A stretch of DNA of 64,000 nt from Afipia sp. (GTDB taxonomy: Bacteria; Pseudomonadota; Alphaproteobacteria; Rhizobiales; Xanthobacteraceae). Below are positions 53,285 to 63,236 of this stretch, one piece after another. The number at the start of each line of letters is the position of its first letter. The first letter of the stretch is position 1. The notes under the pieces were generated by a model. It ran no database searches. It saw only the letters and a program-made list of their open reading frames with translations, and was not told where the DNA came from. The stretch covers positions 186,001 through 250,000 of the forward strand of contig JAFKEQ010000003.1 of NCBI GenBank assembly GCA_017308575.1, in the 5' to 3' direction. Made by a program: the position numbers and the translations under genes.

Positions 53285-54265
53285 ATGCTGTTGGTGACCG
53301 GCGGAGCCGGTTTTATCGGATCGAATATCGTCGCCGCGCTCAATGATGCGGGCCGCGCCGACGTGGTCGTGTGCGACTTCCTCGGAAGCGAAGGGAAGTG
53401 GCGCAATCTCGCCAAGCGCCAGCTCGCCGACATCGTTCCGCCTGCGGAACTGATGCCTTGGCTGAACGGCCGCAGGCTCGATGCCGTCATCCACATGGGG
53501 GCGATCTCGGAAACCACCGCGACCGACGGCGATCTCGTGATTGAGACCAATTTCCGCCTGTCGATGCGGCTGCTCGACTGGTGCACGGCGCATGCCGTTC
53601 CTTTCATCTACGCGTCCTCGGCGGCGACCTATGGCGACGGCGATCAGGGCTTTCGCGACGATGAATCGCTAGCGGCGCTGAAAGCGCTGCGGCCGATGAA
53701 TCTCTACGGCTGGAGCAAGCATCTGTTCGACCTCGCGCTGATGGAGCGCGTGACGAAGGGCGTCCGGATGCCGCCGCAATGGGCCGGGTTGAAGTTCTTC
53801 AACGTGTTCGGCCCGAACGAGTATCACAAGGGCACGATGATGAGCGTGCTGGCGAAGCGCTTCGACGACATCCGCTCGGGCCGCGTCGTGCAGCTCTTCA
53901 AGTCGCATCGTGACGGTATCGCGGATGGTGACCAGCGCCGCGATTTCATCCATGTGGATGACGTGGTGCGCGTCATCATGTGGCTGCTGGCGTCGCCGTC
54001 GGTGAGCGGCCTCTACAATGTCGGCACCGGCCATGCGCGCAGCTTCCGCGACCTGATCCTGGCGGCCTATAGCGCCCTCGGCGCGAAGCCGAACATCGAA
54101 TACATCGACATGCCCGAACAAATTCGGGGCAGCTATCAGTACTTCACGCAGGCAGAGGTCGATCATCTGCGCGGTGCGGGCTACAATGGCGGCTTCACCG
54201 CGCTGGAAGATGGCGTCGGCAGCTATGTCAGGGATTTTCTCGACCGGCCCGATCGCTATCGCTGA
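53285..54265 (+). CDS. hldD: ADP-L-glycero-D-manno-heptose 6-epimerase
   Basis: 326 residues, SDR. NADP motif [11 protein letters not shown] (residues 5-15 region), [15 protein letters not shown] (which is diagnostic), [14 protein letters not shown], catalytic [11 protein letters not shown], and [16 protein letters not shown]. Makes the final L,D epimer of ADP-heptose used by WaaC and WaaF. hldE follows after 20 bp. Confidence 0.96.
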   Translation: MLLVTGGAGFIGSNIVAALNDAGRADVVVCDFLGSEGKWRNLAKRQLADIVPPAELMPWLNGRRLDAVIHMGAISETTATDGDLVIETNFRLSMRLLDWCTAHAVPFIYASSAATYGDGDQGFRDDESLAALKALRPMNLYGWSKHLFDLALMERVTKGVRMPPQWAGLKFFNVFGPNEYHKGTMMSVLAKRFDDIRSGRVVQLFKSHRDGIADGDQRRDFIHVDDVVRVIMWLLASPSVSGLYNVGTGHARSFRDLILAAYSALGAKPNIEYIDMPEQIRGSYQYFTQAEVDHLRGAGYNGGFTALEDGVGSYVRDFLDRPDRYR

Positions 54266-54285
54266 CCGGCAACAGGAACGATCTT

Positions 54286-55758
54286 ATGTTCGACTTTGAC
54301 GCGCTGTCGCAAGCGATTGTCCGCCAGACCGTGCTGTGCGTCGGCGACCTGATGCTGGATGAATTCGTTTATGGCGAAGTCTCCCGCATCTCGCCGGAAG
54401 CGCCGACGCCGGTGATCGCGGCGCGCCGCAGCGAACTCAATGTTGGCGGCGCGGGCAACGTGGCCCGCAATATCGCGGCGCTTGGCGCGCGCTGTATTTT
54501 TGTCGGTCTTATCGGCAGCGATGCTGCGGGTGAGATGCTGACGGTGGAACTGGCGAAGGAAACATTCATCGAGCCGGTGCTGGTGGTCGATCCGTCGCGG
54601 CCGACCACGCGCAAGGTGCGCTTCGTCTCCGAGCATTTTTCCACGCACATGCTGCGCGCGGATTGGGAATTGTCCGCGCCCGCTTCGGAAGTGACCGAGC
54701 GCAAGCTGATTGACGCCGTGATCGCGGCCCTGCCGCGCGCGGATATCGTGCTGCTGTCGGATTACGCCAAGGGCGTGCTCACCGCGCGGGTGATCCGCAA
54801 TGTCATCGACGCCGCGCGCAGGCTCGGCAAGCGGGTGATCGTCGATCCGAAGAGCGCCAATCTGGCGATCTATCGCGGCGCGACGCTGCTGACGCCCAAC
54901 CGCAAGGAATTCGCCGAAGCCACGCGCCGCCGCATCCAGTCGGATGCCGACATTGCCGATGCGTCGATCGAGGCGCTGCGGACCGCCGATGCCGACGCGG
55001 TGCTGGTGACCAAGAGCGAAGACGGCATGACGCTGGCGCATCGCGACGGCACGCTGATCCATGTTCCGGCGCAGCCCGCGAAGGTGCGTGACGTCTCCGG
55101 CGCGGGCGATACCGTGGCGGCGGTGCTGGCCGTCACCATGGCGGCGGGAGCGGGCTGGGATACGTCGCTGCGCTGCGCGTCGGCGGGCGCTGCCGTCGCC
55201 GTCAGCAAGCCGGGCACGGCGACGGTGTCTCTGGCCGAACTGCGCAGGAAGATTCTTCCGCATGCCTCGTTGGCGGCGGAAGAGAAGATCGCCGCGACGC
55301 CGGCAGATCTCGATGCGCGCGTGGCCGAGTGGCGCGCGCAGGGACTGCGCGTCGGATTCACCAACGGCTGTTTCGACATTCTTCATCCCGGCCATGTCCG
55401 CGTCATCACCCAGGCGCGCGCCGCCTGTGATCGCCTGATCCTCGGTCTCAACAGCGATGCATCGGTGCGGCGGCTGAAGGGGCCGGAGCGTCCGGTGCAG
55501 GACGAGCGCGCGCGCGCCGAAGTGCTCGCCGCGCTCGAGGCGGTCGATCTGGTCGTCATCTTCGAACAGGATACGCCGCTCGAACTGATCACCCAGATCA
55601 AGCCGAGCGTGCTGGTGAAGGGCGGCGATTACACGCGCGAGCAGGTGGTCGGCCACGAGGTCGTCACCGCGAACGGCGGCGATGTCGTGCTGGTCGATAT
55701 TCTGCCGGGACACAGCACCACGTCGCTGGTCAAGCGCGCACGAGAGAAACGGGCATGA
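54286..55758 (+). CDS. hldE: Bifunctional heptose 7-phosphate kinase/heptose 1-phosphate adenylyltransferase
   Basis: 490 residues, the fused form. Kinase domain (about 1-325, PfkB/ribokinase fold): [20 protein letters not shown] at the start, [11 protein letters not shown], and the catalytic [12 protein letters not shown]. Adenylyltransferase domain (about 345-490): [13 protein letters not shown] with the Hx[21 protein letters not shown] and [15 protein letters not shown]. Supplies both ATP-dependent steps of ADP-heptose formation. Confidence 0.96.
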   Translation: MFDFDALSQAIVRQTVLCVGDLMLDEFVYGEVSRISPEAPTPVIAARRSELNVGGAGNVARNIAALGARCIFVGLIGSDAAGEMLTVELAKETFIEPVLVVDPSRPTTRKVRFVSEHFSTHMLRADWELSAPASEVTERKLIDAVIAALPRADIVLLSDYAKGVLTARVIRNVIDAARRLGKRVIVDPKSANLAIYRGATLLTPNRKEFAEATRRRIQSDADIADASIEALRTADADAVLVTKSEDGMTLAHRDGTLIHVPAQPAKVRDVSGAGDTVAAVLAVTMAAGAGWDTSLRCASAGAAVAVSKPGTATVSLAELRRKILPHASLAAEEKIAATPADLDARVAEWRAQGLRVGFTNGCFDILHPGHVRVITQARAACDRLILGLNSDASVRRLKGPERPVQDERARAEVLAALEAVDLVVIFEQDTPLELITQIKPSVLVKGGDYTREQVVGHEVVTANGGDVVLVDILPGHSTTSLVKRAREKRA

Positions 55759-55807
55759 CCGTCAGTGCATCAGGCATTGGCGCCGTGTTCGCGTATGTGC
55801 AATCGAG

Positions 55808-57670
55808 ATGGGCATGATCGGCTCGTTCTGGCTCGGATTGCGGCGTCTTACGTGGCGCAATCTGCTGATCGCCATTCATGATGCGCTGGCGACGACGTTC
55901 GCCGTGATGGCGAGCTTCTATCTCCGGTTCCAGGATCATGCGTTCATCGAACGTCTGCCGCTGCTGCTGCGCATCCTGCCGTTCTTCGTGCTCCTGAGCG
56001 TCGTCGTCTGCTACGTCTTCAAGCTGACCACCACGAAGTGGCGCTTCATCTCGCTGCCCGACTTCATCAACATCGCAAAGACATCGACCGTGCTGGCGCT
56101 GATCTTGCTGGTGCTGGATTACATCTTCATCGCGCCCAACGCCTACGGCACCTTCTTCTTCGGCAAGACCACGATTGTCCTTTATTGGTTCTTGCAGAAC
56201 CTCACGCTGACCGGCTTGCGCGTTGCGTATCGCTACTTCCGCTATACCCGGGCATTGAACGAGGTGCGCAGCAACAATGCGCCGCCAGCGCTGCTGTTCG
56301 GCCGCGCCGCCGATGTCGAGGTCATGTTGCGGGGCATCGAGAGCGGCGCTGTGAAAAATATCTGGCCGGTGGGCGTGCTGTCTCCGTCCCGGGCGGATCG
56401 CGGACAGGTGATCCGCGGCATTCCCGTGCTCGGGGCGACGGACGATCTCGCCGATATTGTCGATGATTTTTCGGGCCGGGAGCGGCCGATCAAGCGCCTT
56501 GTGATGCTTCCGTCGGCGTTCGACTCCGATGCGTCGCCGGAAGCGGTGCTGACGCGCGCCCGGAAACTGGGGCTGACCGTCAGCCGACTTCCATCGCTGG
56601 AGGACAGCGGCGAAACGCCACGACTGGCGCCTGTCGCCGTCGAGGACCTCCTGCTGCGCCCGAGCGTCAAGATCGACTATCGGCGTCTCGAATCTCTCGT
56701 GAAAGGCAAATCCATCGTCGTCACCGGCGGCGGGGGATCAATCGGCGCGGAAATCTGCGATCGCGTCGTGACCTTCGGCGCGTCACGCCTTCTGATCATC
56801 GAGAACGCCGAGCCCGCCTTGCATGCGGTGATCGAGTCGCTGTCCTCGAAATTTCCGGCCGCGGCCGTCGAGGGCCGCATCGCCGACATCCGCGATCGTG
56901 CGCGCATCTTTCATCTGATGTCCGAGTTCAGGCCGGATATCGTATTCCACGCTGCGGCGTTGAAGCATGTTCCGATCCTCGAGCGGGACTGGAGCGAAGG
57001 CGTCAAGACCAACATCTTCGGCACGGTCAACGTGGCCGATGCCGCGGAACGCGCGGGTGCCGGAGCGATGGTGATGATCTCTACCGACAAGGCGATCGAG
57101 CCGGTGTCGATGCTGGGCCTGACCAAGCGCTTTGCGGAGATGTACTGTCAGGCGCTGGACCGCGAATTTATGGCCAGAGCCAGCGGCAATTCGCCGATGC
57201 GGCTGATATCGGTTCGCTTCGGTAACGTGCTGGCGTCGAACGGATCGGTGGTGCCGAAGTTCAAGGCGCAGATCGAGGCAGGCGGCCCGGTGACCGTAAC
57301 GCATCCGGACATGGTTCGCTACTTCATGACCATTCGCGAGGCGTGCGATCTGGTGATCACCGCGGCGAGCCATGCGCTCGGCCCGGTGCGTCCCGATGTT
57401 TCGGTCTATGTGCTGAACATGGGCCAGCCGATGAAGATCGTCGATCTCGCCGAACGCATCATTCGTTTGTCCGATCTGCAGCCGGGCTACGACATCGAGA
57501 TCGTGTTCACGGGCCTACGGCCGGGCGAGCGGCTGAACGAAATCCTGTTCGCCCGTCAGGAGCCGACCATGGAGACCGGAATCGCGGGCATCGTCGCGGC
57601 GAAGCCGAACGAGCCGCCGCTCGAGACGTTGCAGGATTGGCTCTCCACGCTTGAGAAGGCGGTGAGCTGA
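55808..57670 (+). CDS. Nucleoside-diphosphate-sugar epimerase/dehydratase (FlaA1/CapD/WbpM family)
   Basis: 620 residues from ATG 55808. N-terminal four membrane helices (about 15-130) and a CoA-binding-like domain (145-265), then the SDR domain from ~285: VTGGGGSIGAEIC, DRVVTFGASRLLI, FHAAALKHVPILER and STDKAIEPVSMLGLTKR. The last block aligns with the NVMGATKR motif of WbpM/PglF, but the Met that replaces catalytic Tyr is shifted to a Ser-Met-Leu arrangement. Probably makes a 4-keto-6-deoxy-sugar nucleotide. Follows hldE by 49 bp. Confidence 0.87.
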   Translation: MGMIGSFWLGLRRLTWRNLLIAIHDALATTFAVMASFYLRFQDHAFIERLPLLLRILPFFVLLSVVVCYVFKLTTTKWRFISLPDFINIAKTSTVLALILLVLDYIFIAPNAYGTFFFGKTTIVLYWFLQNLTLTGLRVAYRYFRYTRALNEVRSNNAPPALLFGRAADVEVMLRGIESGAVKNIWPVGVLSPSRADRGQVIRGIPVLGATDDLADIVDDFSGRERPIKRLVMLPSAFDSDASPEAVLTRARKLGLTVSRLPSLEDSGETPRLAPVAVEDLLLRPSVKIDYRRLESLVKGKSIVVTGGGGSIGAEICDRVVTFGASRLLIIENAEPALHAVIESLSSKFPAAAVEGRIADIRDRARIFHLMSEFRPDIVFHAAALKHVPILERDWSEGVKTNIFGTVNVADAAERAGAGAMVMISTDKAIEPVSMLGLTKRFAEMYCQALDREFMARASGNSPMRLISVRFGNVLASNGSVVPKFKAQIEAGGPVTVTHPDMVRYFMTIREACDLVITAASHALGPVRPDVSVYVLNMGQPMKIVDLAERIIRLSDLQPGYDIEIVFTGLRPGERLNEILFARQEPTMETGIAGIVAAKPNEPPLETLQDWLSTLEKAVS

Positions 57671-57741
57671 GAGCAGCGCGGCGTGATTGTCGGCGTGTTG
57701 AAAGATGCCGTTCCTGAATTCAACAGCGGCGCTGCATAACG

Positions 57742-58758
57742 CTAACGCGGCCGCGAAAAGCGCGTCAACACCAGCGCCACGGCGGCTATGCCCACCATCA
57801 GGGTCGCTCCCTGAACGTAAGGCGATGGTTGCAAGATCGAGATCGCGGCAAGTGCGGCAAGACCGAGATTCAGGACGAAGATATCGCGGACCACCTGCAT
57901 CACGCTGAATCCGTTGGCGGTGGCCTGCTGATAGAAATGGGAGCGGTGGGCGACCCAGATTTTCTCGCCTCTCGTCACTCGCCGCAGCAGCGTGATCGTC
58001 GCGTCCGCAAGATAGTAGAGCGGAAGCAGCAGCGCTGCGGCGATATTGCCGCTTCCGGCGAGATGCAGCAGGCACCATCCAGCGAGCAGGCCGATCGGCA
58101 GGCTGCCGACATCCCCGAGAAACAGTTTCGCCACCGGCCTGTTGAATGGCGCGAAGCCGATCATCGCGCCGCAGAGTGCGAGGGCGACGAGGGTCGGCGT
58201 GACGGGCAACTCTCCATAGAAGCCGAACAGCGCCAGCGCCGCCGTGACGGGCACGATCTCCGCCACGGTGATCCAGTCGAGCCCGTCCATGAAGTTGACG
58301 AGATTGACGAACCACAGGCCGCCGATCAGCAGCAGCGCGCGTTCGATCCAGACGGGCAGGGCTGGAATGAGGTGGAAGTCTCCCGGAAGCGCCGTCAGAA
58401 CGATGCAGACCGCGAGTGCCTGCAAGGCCAGACGCGGTAGCACAGGAAGAGGGCATAAATCGTCACCGGCGCCGACACACGCCAGCAGGATTGCTGCGGA
58501 GAAGACGGCCGGTAGTCCGGTGCCTGCAAGTGTTGCGAAATACGCCGCGAGCAGAACCGACAGCAGCGTTGCGGCGATCACCGGGACGCCTCCGCCCTGC
58601 GGCGTCGGCACGCTGTGCGACGACCGCGCATTGGGCCGCGCGAGCGCATAGCGCACGACCAGCGGGCGCAGCAGGATAGCGAGCGCCGCACTGATGATGC
58701 ATGCCGCCAGCGGAACGCCGATCATGATGCGCATGGTCTGCAATTCGTCGCTCACCAT
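57742..58758 (-). CDS. MraY/WecA-like glycosyl-1-phosphate transferase
   Basis: 338 residues from ATG 58758 (a second ATG at 58734 is possible). Ten to eleven hydrophobic segments. NFMDGLDWITV and FLGDVGSLPIG carry the Mg-binding Asp residues and VAHRSHFYQ provides the HxxH-like motif; the HSVPTPQGGGVPV stretch is the undecaprenyl-phosphate side. Transfers a sugar-1-phosphate to undecaprenyl phosphate, starting O-antigen or exopolysaccharide. Convergent with the epimerase/dehydratase gene. Confidence 0.88.
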   Translation of the reverse strand: MVSDELQTMRIMIGVPLAACIISAALAILLRPLVVRYALARPNARSSHSVPTPQGGGVPVIAATLLSVLLAAYFATLAGTGLPAVFSAAILLACVGAGDDLCPLPVLPRLALQALAVCIVLTALPGDFHLIPALPVWIERALLLIGGLWFVNLVNFMDGLDWITVAEIVPVTAALALFGFYGELPVTPTLVALALCGAMIGFAPFNRPVAKLFLGDVGSLPIGLLAGWCLLHLAGSGNIAAALLLPLYYLADATITLLRRVTRGEKIWVAHRSHFYQQATANGFSVMQVVRDIFVLNLGLAALAAISILQPSPYVQGATLMVGIAAVALVLTRFSRPR

Positions 58759-59043
58759 TGGATGGATCTTTGCGCGTCGCGGCGTTTGGCGCTGTTGTGA
58801 AATCGGTTGGACTGTTTCATCACGTAAAGGATACGAGGCTGCAGCGTGAAATATATGCGCAAGCGATGCCGGTGTTAATCGCACACGCGGCTCATCACGA
58901 TGTTCTCGGGACGTTCCGCGGTTGTGTTGCGCGACGACCACATTTCAGTGGTGACTGCGATTTTTTTCAAGAGCCCGATCACGCTTTTCATGAAGCGCTT
59001 GAGACGTTACTAAGGCGCGGGGCAATCTGCGGGGAGCTTGGCA

Positions 59044-59415
59044 TTGATTTCTGTTCGGTCGCTTCAGGTGCTCTGCGCCGCCCTGTCGCTTTGCGGATGC
59101 ACGTTCTTTTTCGACGTGCAGGATTCCGCACAGCCCGATCCCGTGCCGGATTCGCGGCAGCAGCAGGCGATCTTCGGCCAGATCTACAAGACCATGCAGT
59201 CGATGAAGCAGGCCGGCCAGCCCGAGGTCTCCGATGTCGGGCCGAACGAGGCGCAGTCGGGACCGGAACGATGGACCGCGTGCGCGCGCGCGAATTTTGA
59301 AGGCGAATTGCGCTACTTCACTTTCTTCCTGAAAGGGGATGCAGTCACCAACTGGCGTCCGGCGGTGATCAACGACCGCTGCGAGATGCGCAACTACGGC
59401 TTGCTTGACCGCTAG
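59044..59415 (+). CDS. Small putative lipoprotein
   Basis: 123 residues if translation begins at the TTG 59044, chosen because GGGGAG (59031-59036) is seven bases upstream; a TTG at 59038 is too close to it. N-terminal hydrophobic segment ending in LSLCGC, a possible lipobox (Cys at residue ~19). The mature part has IFGQIYKTMQSMKQAG helix and FEGELRYFTFFLKGDAV strands with two Cys. No recognised family. Directly followed by two large hairpin repeats. Confidence 0.68.
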   Translation: MISVRSLQVLCAALSLCGCTFFFDVQDSAQPDPVPDSRQQQAIFGQIYKTMQSMKQAGQPEVSDVGPNEAQSGPERWTACARANFEGELRYFTFFLKGDAVTNWRPAVINDRCEMRNYGLLDR

Positions 59416-59434
59416 TCATTTCGCCAATCTCGTA

Positions 59435-59510
59435 CTAGTACCCGCTTTCCGAAGTTCGTGATACATCGCAGCATCTATCTTAACGAATTTCGGAAAGCAA
59501 AGGGTACTGG
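59435..59510. repeat. Long hairpin element with CTAGTACC terminus, copy 1 (family F)
   Basis: CTAGTACCC (59435-59443) pairs with GGGTACTGG (59502-59510), and GCTTTCCGAAGTTCG (59444-59458) with CGAATTTCGGAAAGC (59484-59498), with only two wobble pairs and a 3-nt bulge. The loop is 25 nt. Lies 20 bp after the lipoprotein stop. Confidence 0.85.
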
Positions 59511-59523
59511 CAAGACTACGATT

Positions 59524-59601
59524 CTAGTACCGTTTTCGATTTGAAGTCCCTGTCGTGCGACTGCCGCAAGTGATGCAGGGACTTCAAATCGGCGGTACTA
59601 G
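59524..59601. repeat. Long hairpin element with CTAGTACC terminus, copy 2 (family F)
   Basis: CTAGTACCG (59524-59532) and CGGTACTAG (59593-59601) bound an inner perfect 14-bp stem ATTTGAAGTCCCTG (59539-59552) / CAGGGACTTCAAAT (59576-59589). Core unrelated to copy 1 although the ends match. The flippase-like gene takes its stop codon (TAG, 59600-59598) from the element's end. Confidence 0.88.
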
Positions 59602-60557
59602 TCGATGTCGGGAATCACCGCGGGCATCTTCTCCGCTTTTTCCGTGCTCAGAATCCAGACGATGCCGCCGATCGCGCCGACGATGAAAGATGTCGCGCCG
59701 AACAGCAGCGAGATCACCGTGCCGTCGGCCGGCGCCAGACCGGCGTATCCGAAGGCCACCGTCATTGTCGCTTCGCGAACGCCCCAGCCCGCAATGGAGA
59801 TCGGCAGCATCGTGATCAGCATGATCGGCGGAATGAGAAGAAAAAGCTGATGGAAACTCGCGTCGGCGCCAATGGCGCGCACCACGCACCATGCGATGAC
59901 GACGGCCAGAACGTGAATGAGCAGCGACAGGACCGCGACCCGGGGTCCAGAGGTCTTGCTGAACAGCACGCGGTTCGCGATCACGGCGCAGGCATGGATG
60001 TGCCGCGTTGGCCACCAGCTCCTGAGCCAGTGCCATGACAGCAGGCCTACAATCAGAAACCCGACGCCCGCGCTGATCGCAGCAAGGTCGATAAGCACCA
60101 GCGCGGTGCGTCCCTTGGCATCGCCGATCAGGTCGAAACTCCACGGCAAACTGCCGACCACAATGACGGCGAGCGCGATCAGGCCGACGGCGCGGTCGAC
60201 GAGCACCGAATAGGTCGCCGCGCGCCAGCCGGCTCCGGTCCGGCCCACGAGCCAGAGGCGCATCGCATCCCCGCCGATGGCGGACGGCAGCGTCTGGTTG
60301 AAAAACGTGCCGATCATGTTGAAGCGGAATGCCGTCGTGACGCTCAGGGGGGCGTCACACCGTTCAGTGATCTCCCGCCACCGCAATGCGCCGAAGAAGA
60401 CCTGCACGATGGTGACCAGCACCGCGAGCAGGATCCAGCCTGCCTTGATCTCGCTCAGCCGGCTGCGGATGGTGTCAAAGTCGATGCCTCGGAGGGACAG
60501 GTAGAGGAGGCCGAACGACACAACAATTCGGGCGATGAGGACAAGAAGCGATCGCAT
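59598..60557 (-). CDS. Lysylphosphatidylglycerol synthase TM-region/flippase-like integral membrane protein
   Basis: 319 residues, about eight membrane helices, no soluble synthase domain. QTLPSAIGGDAMRLWLVGRT, DRAVGLIALAVIVVG, and SIAGWGVREATMTVAFGYAG are the conserved blocks of the UPF0104/LPG-synthase-TM family. Related proteins move lipid-linked or polar lipids across membranes or act in polysaccharide assembly. Divergent from the epimerase gene at 60773. The stop codon is embedded in a hairpin repeat. Confidence 0.85.
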   Translation of the reverse strand: MRSLLVLIARIVVSFGLLYLSLRGIDFDTIRSRLSEIKAGWILLAVLVTIVQVFFGALRWREITERCDAPLSVTTAFRFNMIGTFFNQTLPSAIGGDAMRLWLVGRTGAGWRAATYSVLVDRAVGLIALAVIVVGSLPWSFDLIGDAKGRTALVLIDLAAISAGVGFLIVGLLSWHWLRSWWPTRHIHACAVIANRVLFSKTSGPRVAVLSLLIHVLAVVIAWCVVRAIGADASFHQLFLLIPPIMLITMLPISIAGWGVREATMTVAFGYAGLAPADGTVISLLFGATSFIVGAIGGIVWILSTEKAEKMPAVIPDID

Positions 60558-60772
60558 TGAAGCCGTGCTCGTTGAGAGCCGGACCGGCCCCCGCCGGATA
60601 TAGAGGGCGGTTCAGCACCGATGGGGCTTGGTATGGTTTCGGCGGCCTGCTTGCAATAGTAAAGCGTCGCCGGATGGGCAGGGACGGCTATTGCGGCCTC
60701 CGGGGTTCGGCAGGTAAACAGGGCCAGCCTGTTCAAAACGGGCCTGAACGCTCCCGGACACGTGAATCGGCT

Positions 60773-61795
60773 ATGGCAAGACAAGATGTGCTGGTGACGG
60801 GCGCGGCCGGCTTTATCGGCTTTCACGTTGCCCAGCGTCTGTTGCAGGCGGGGCATCCTGTCGTCGGGCTGGACAGCCTGAACGACTATTACGATCCGGC
60901 GCTCAAGAACGCCCGCCTCGATCTTCTGAAGCAGCACGAGCGTTTCACGTTCCACAGGATCGATCTTGCGGAGCGCGATCCGGTGCGTGCGCTGTTTGCA
61001 GGGCATCGGTTTCCCATCGTGATCCATCTCGCCGCGCAGGCGGGCGTGCGCTACTCGCTGGCCAATCCGCATGCCTATGTCGATGCCAACCTGCAGGGCT
61101 TCGTCAACGTTCTGGAAGGCTGCCGGCACAACGGATGCCGCCATCTGCTCTACGCGTCGTCATCGTCGGTCTATGGCGCCAACACCAAGCTGCCGTTCTC
61201 CGTTCACGACAATGTCGATCATCCCATCAGTCTCTATGCGGCCTCGAAGAAGGCCAACGAACTGATGGCGCATTCCTACAGCCATCTTTATCGCATCCCG
61301 ACGACCGGCCTACGCTTCTTCACGGTCTACGGTCCGTGGGGACGGCCGGACATGGCGCTGTACCTGTTCGCCAAGGCCATCGTGGAGGGACAGCCGATCA
61401 AGCTGTTCAACCACGGCGACATGCGCCGCGACTTCACCTATGTAGACGATGTGACCGAGGCGGTGGTGCGGCTGATCGATCATATCCCGACGGGAGAGGC
61501 GAAAGTCGAGGGCGCGGCTCTCGATCCCGGCCGCAGCACGGCACCGTGGCGGGTGTTCAACATCGGCAACAACCATCCCGAGGAATTGTCCACGATCGTG
61601 TCGCTGCTCGAAAAGGAATTCGGGCGGACCGCGACGAAGGAGATGCTTCCGATGCAGCCGGGCGATGTGCCCGCGACTTACGCCGATGTGGATGATCTGA
61701 TGCGCGAGGTCGATTTCAAGCCCTCGACATCGATCGAAGACGGCATCGCGCGTTTTTCGGCGTGGTTTCGTTCCTATCACGGGCTAAGGTCATGA
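60773..61795 (+). CDS. NAD-dependent epimerase, UDP-glucuronate 4-epimerase-like
   Basis: 340 residues from ATG 60773. GAAGFIGFHVAQRLL nucleotide site, DSLNDYYDPALKNARL (diagnostic of the UDP-GlcA 4-epimerase/LpsL subgroup), SSSSVYGANTKLPF and catalytic YAASKKANELMAHSYSHLY. GPWGRPDMALYLFAKAI binds the nucleotide sugar. Probably forms UDP-galacturonate for LPS or EPS. manC-like gene follows after 28 bp. Confidence 0.93.
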   Translation: MARQDVLVTGAAGFIGFHVAQRLLQAGHPVVGLDSLNDYYDPALKNARLDLLKQHERFTFHRIDLAERDPVRALFAGHRFPIVIHLAAQAGVRYSLANPHAYVDANLQGFVNVLEGCRHNGCRHLLYASSSSVYGANTKLPFSVHDNVDHPISLYAASKKANELMAHSYSHLYRIPTTGLRFFTVYGPWGRPDMALYLFAKAIVEGQPIKLFNHGDMRRDFTYVDDVTEAVVRLIDHIPTGEAKVEGAALDPGRSTAPWRVFNIGNNHPEELSTIVSLLEKEFGRTATKEMLPMQPGDVPATYADVDDLMREVDFKPSTSIEDGIARFSAWFRSYHGLRS

Positions 61796-61823
61796 CAGGA
61801 TTTCTGAGGACGGTCGGGGACGC

Positions 61824-63236
61824 ATGAGCGAGCGCATTATTCCATTGATCATGTGCGGCGGCGCGGGCACCCGGCTGTGGCCTGCCTCGCGCGAAGGACG
61901 TCCGAAGCAGTTCCTGCGGCTGTTCGGCGCGCGCTCGACATTTCAGGACACCATGCTGCGCGTCAGCGATCCGGCTCTGTTCGGGCGGCCGATCATCATT
62001 ACCAATGCGGCTTACCGCTTCATGGTGCTGGAGCAGTTGGGTGAAATAGGCCTCGAGGCGGATATTCTGCTCGAGCCGGTGCGGCGCGATTCCGGTCCGG
62101 CCATTGCAGCCGGTGCCGCCTTTGCGCTGGGGCGCGATCCGGACGCGGTGGTGCTGGCGCTGGCCGCCGATCATGTGGTGCGCGACAACGCGGCTTTCGT
62201 CGATGCCTGCCGCAAGGCGCTGTCCGTCGCGACGGCCGGATGCATCGTCACCTTCGGCGTGGTGCCGGAACGGCCCGCCACCGAATACGGCTACATCCGC
62301 CCCGGCGATGTCATTGCGGGCGATGTGCGCAAGGTCACGCAGTTCGTGGAGAAGCCGGATCAGCCGACCGCTGCGCGCTACATTGCTGACGGCTATCTCT
62401 GGAACAGCGGCAACTTCATGTTCCGCGCCCGGATGCTGCTGGACGAATACGGTGCGGTGGATGCCGACAGCGTGGGCGCGCTCACCGAGGCGGTCGAGAG
62501 TGCCGGCCGCGATCTCAGCTTCGTTACGCTGCCGCTGGAGTTGTTCGGCAAGGCCAGGCCGATCTCCATCGACTACGCGGTGATGGAAAAGACCACGCAG
62601 GCGGCGGTGATCCCGGTGTCGTGCGGCTGGTCCGATGTCGGCTCCTGGCATGCGGTGTGGGATCTGTCGGACAAGGATGCTCACGGCAACGCCGCGCAGG
62701 GCCTCGCGGTGTTCGAGGACTCGCGCAACTGCAACGTCTCCACCGACAAGGCGCTGGTCGCGCTGGAAGGCGTTGACGATCTCGTGGTGATTGCGACGCA
62801 GGACGCCATTCTGGTGTCGCGGCAGAACGATCCGAACGGGTTGAAGCGGCTGGTCGGCAAGCTGAAGACCGTCGCGCCGCAGGTCACCGAGGATCACCTG
62901 CGGGTGCATCGGCCATGGGGCTCCTATGAATCCCTCGACATCGGCGAGCGTCATCAGGTCAAGCGCATTGTGGTGAAGGCAGGCGGCCGCCTCTCGCTGC
63001 AGAAGCATCATCATCGCTCCGAGCACTGGATCGTGGTGCGCGGCGCGGCGCTGGTCACGGTCAACGACCAGCAGAAGATGGTGCACGAGAACGAGTCGAT
63101 CTACATCCCGATCGGCGCGGTGCATCGCATGGAGAATCCCGGCAAGATTCCGCTGGAGCTGATCGAGGTCCAGACCGGCAGCTATCTTGGCGAGGACGAC
63201 ATCGTCCGCCTTGAGGACGATTACCGGCGCTCATGA
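61824..63236 (+). CDS. Mannose-1-phosphate guanylyltransferase/mannose-6-phosphate isomerase
   Basis: 470 residues, type II bifunctional enzyme (ManC/XanB/AlgA class). Pyrophosphorylase domain (about 1-290) with MCGGAGTRLWPASREGRPKQ and FVEKPDQ; isomerase cupin domain (about 350-465) with HRPWGSYESLDIGERHQVKR, zinc-binding QKHHHRSEHWIVV and the IPIGAVHRMENPG loop. Supplies GDP-mannose for polysaccharides. Co-transcribed with the preceding epimerase. Confidence 0.94.
   Translation: MSERIIPLIMCGGAGTRLWPASREGRPKQFLRLFGARSTFQDTMLRVSDPALFGRPIIITNAAYRFMVLEQLGEIGLEADILLEPVRRDSGPAIAAGAAFALGRDPDAVVLALAADHVVRDNAAFVDACRKALSVATAGCIVTFGVVPERPATEYGYIRPGDVIAGDVRKVTQFVEKPDQPTAARYIADGYLWNSGNFMFRARMLLDEYGAVDADSVGALTEAVESAGRDLSFVTLPLELFGKARPISIDYAVMEKTTQAAVIPVSCGWSDVGSWHAVWDLSDKDAHGNAAQGLAVFEDSRNCNVSTDKALVALEGVDDLVVIATQDAILVSRQNDPNGLKRLVGKLKTVAPQVTEDHLRVHRPWGSYESLDIGERHQVKRIVVKAGGRLSLQKHHHRSEHWIVVRGAALVTVNDQQKMVHENESIYIPIGAVHRMENPGKIPLELIEVQTGSYLGEDDIVRLEDDYRRS

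Noticed and set aside
54256..55713. 485-codon open frame opposite hldE
   Set aside because: Antisense shadow; the plus strand has all HldE motifs.
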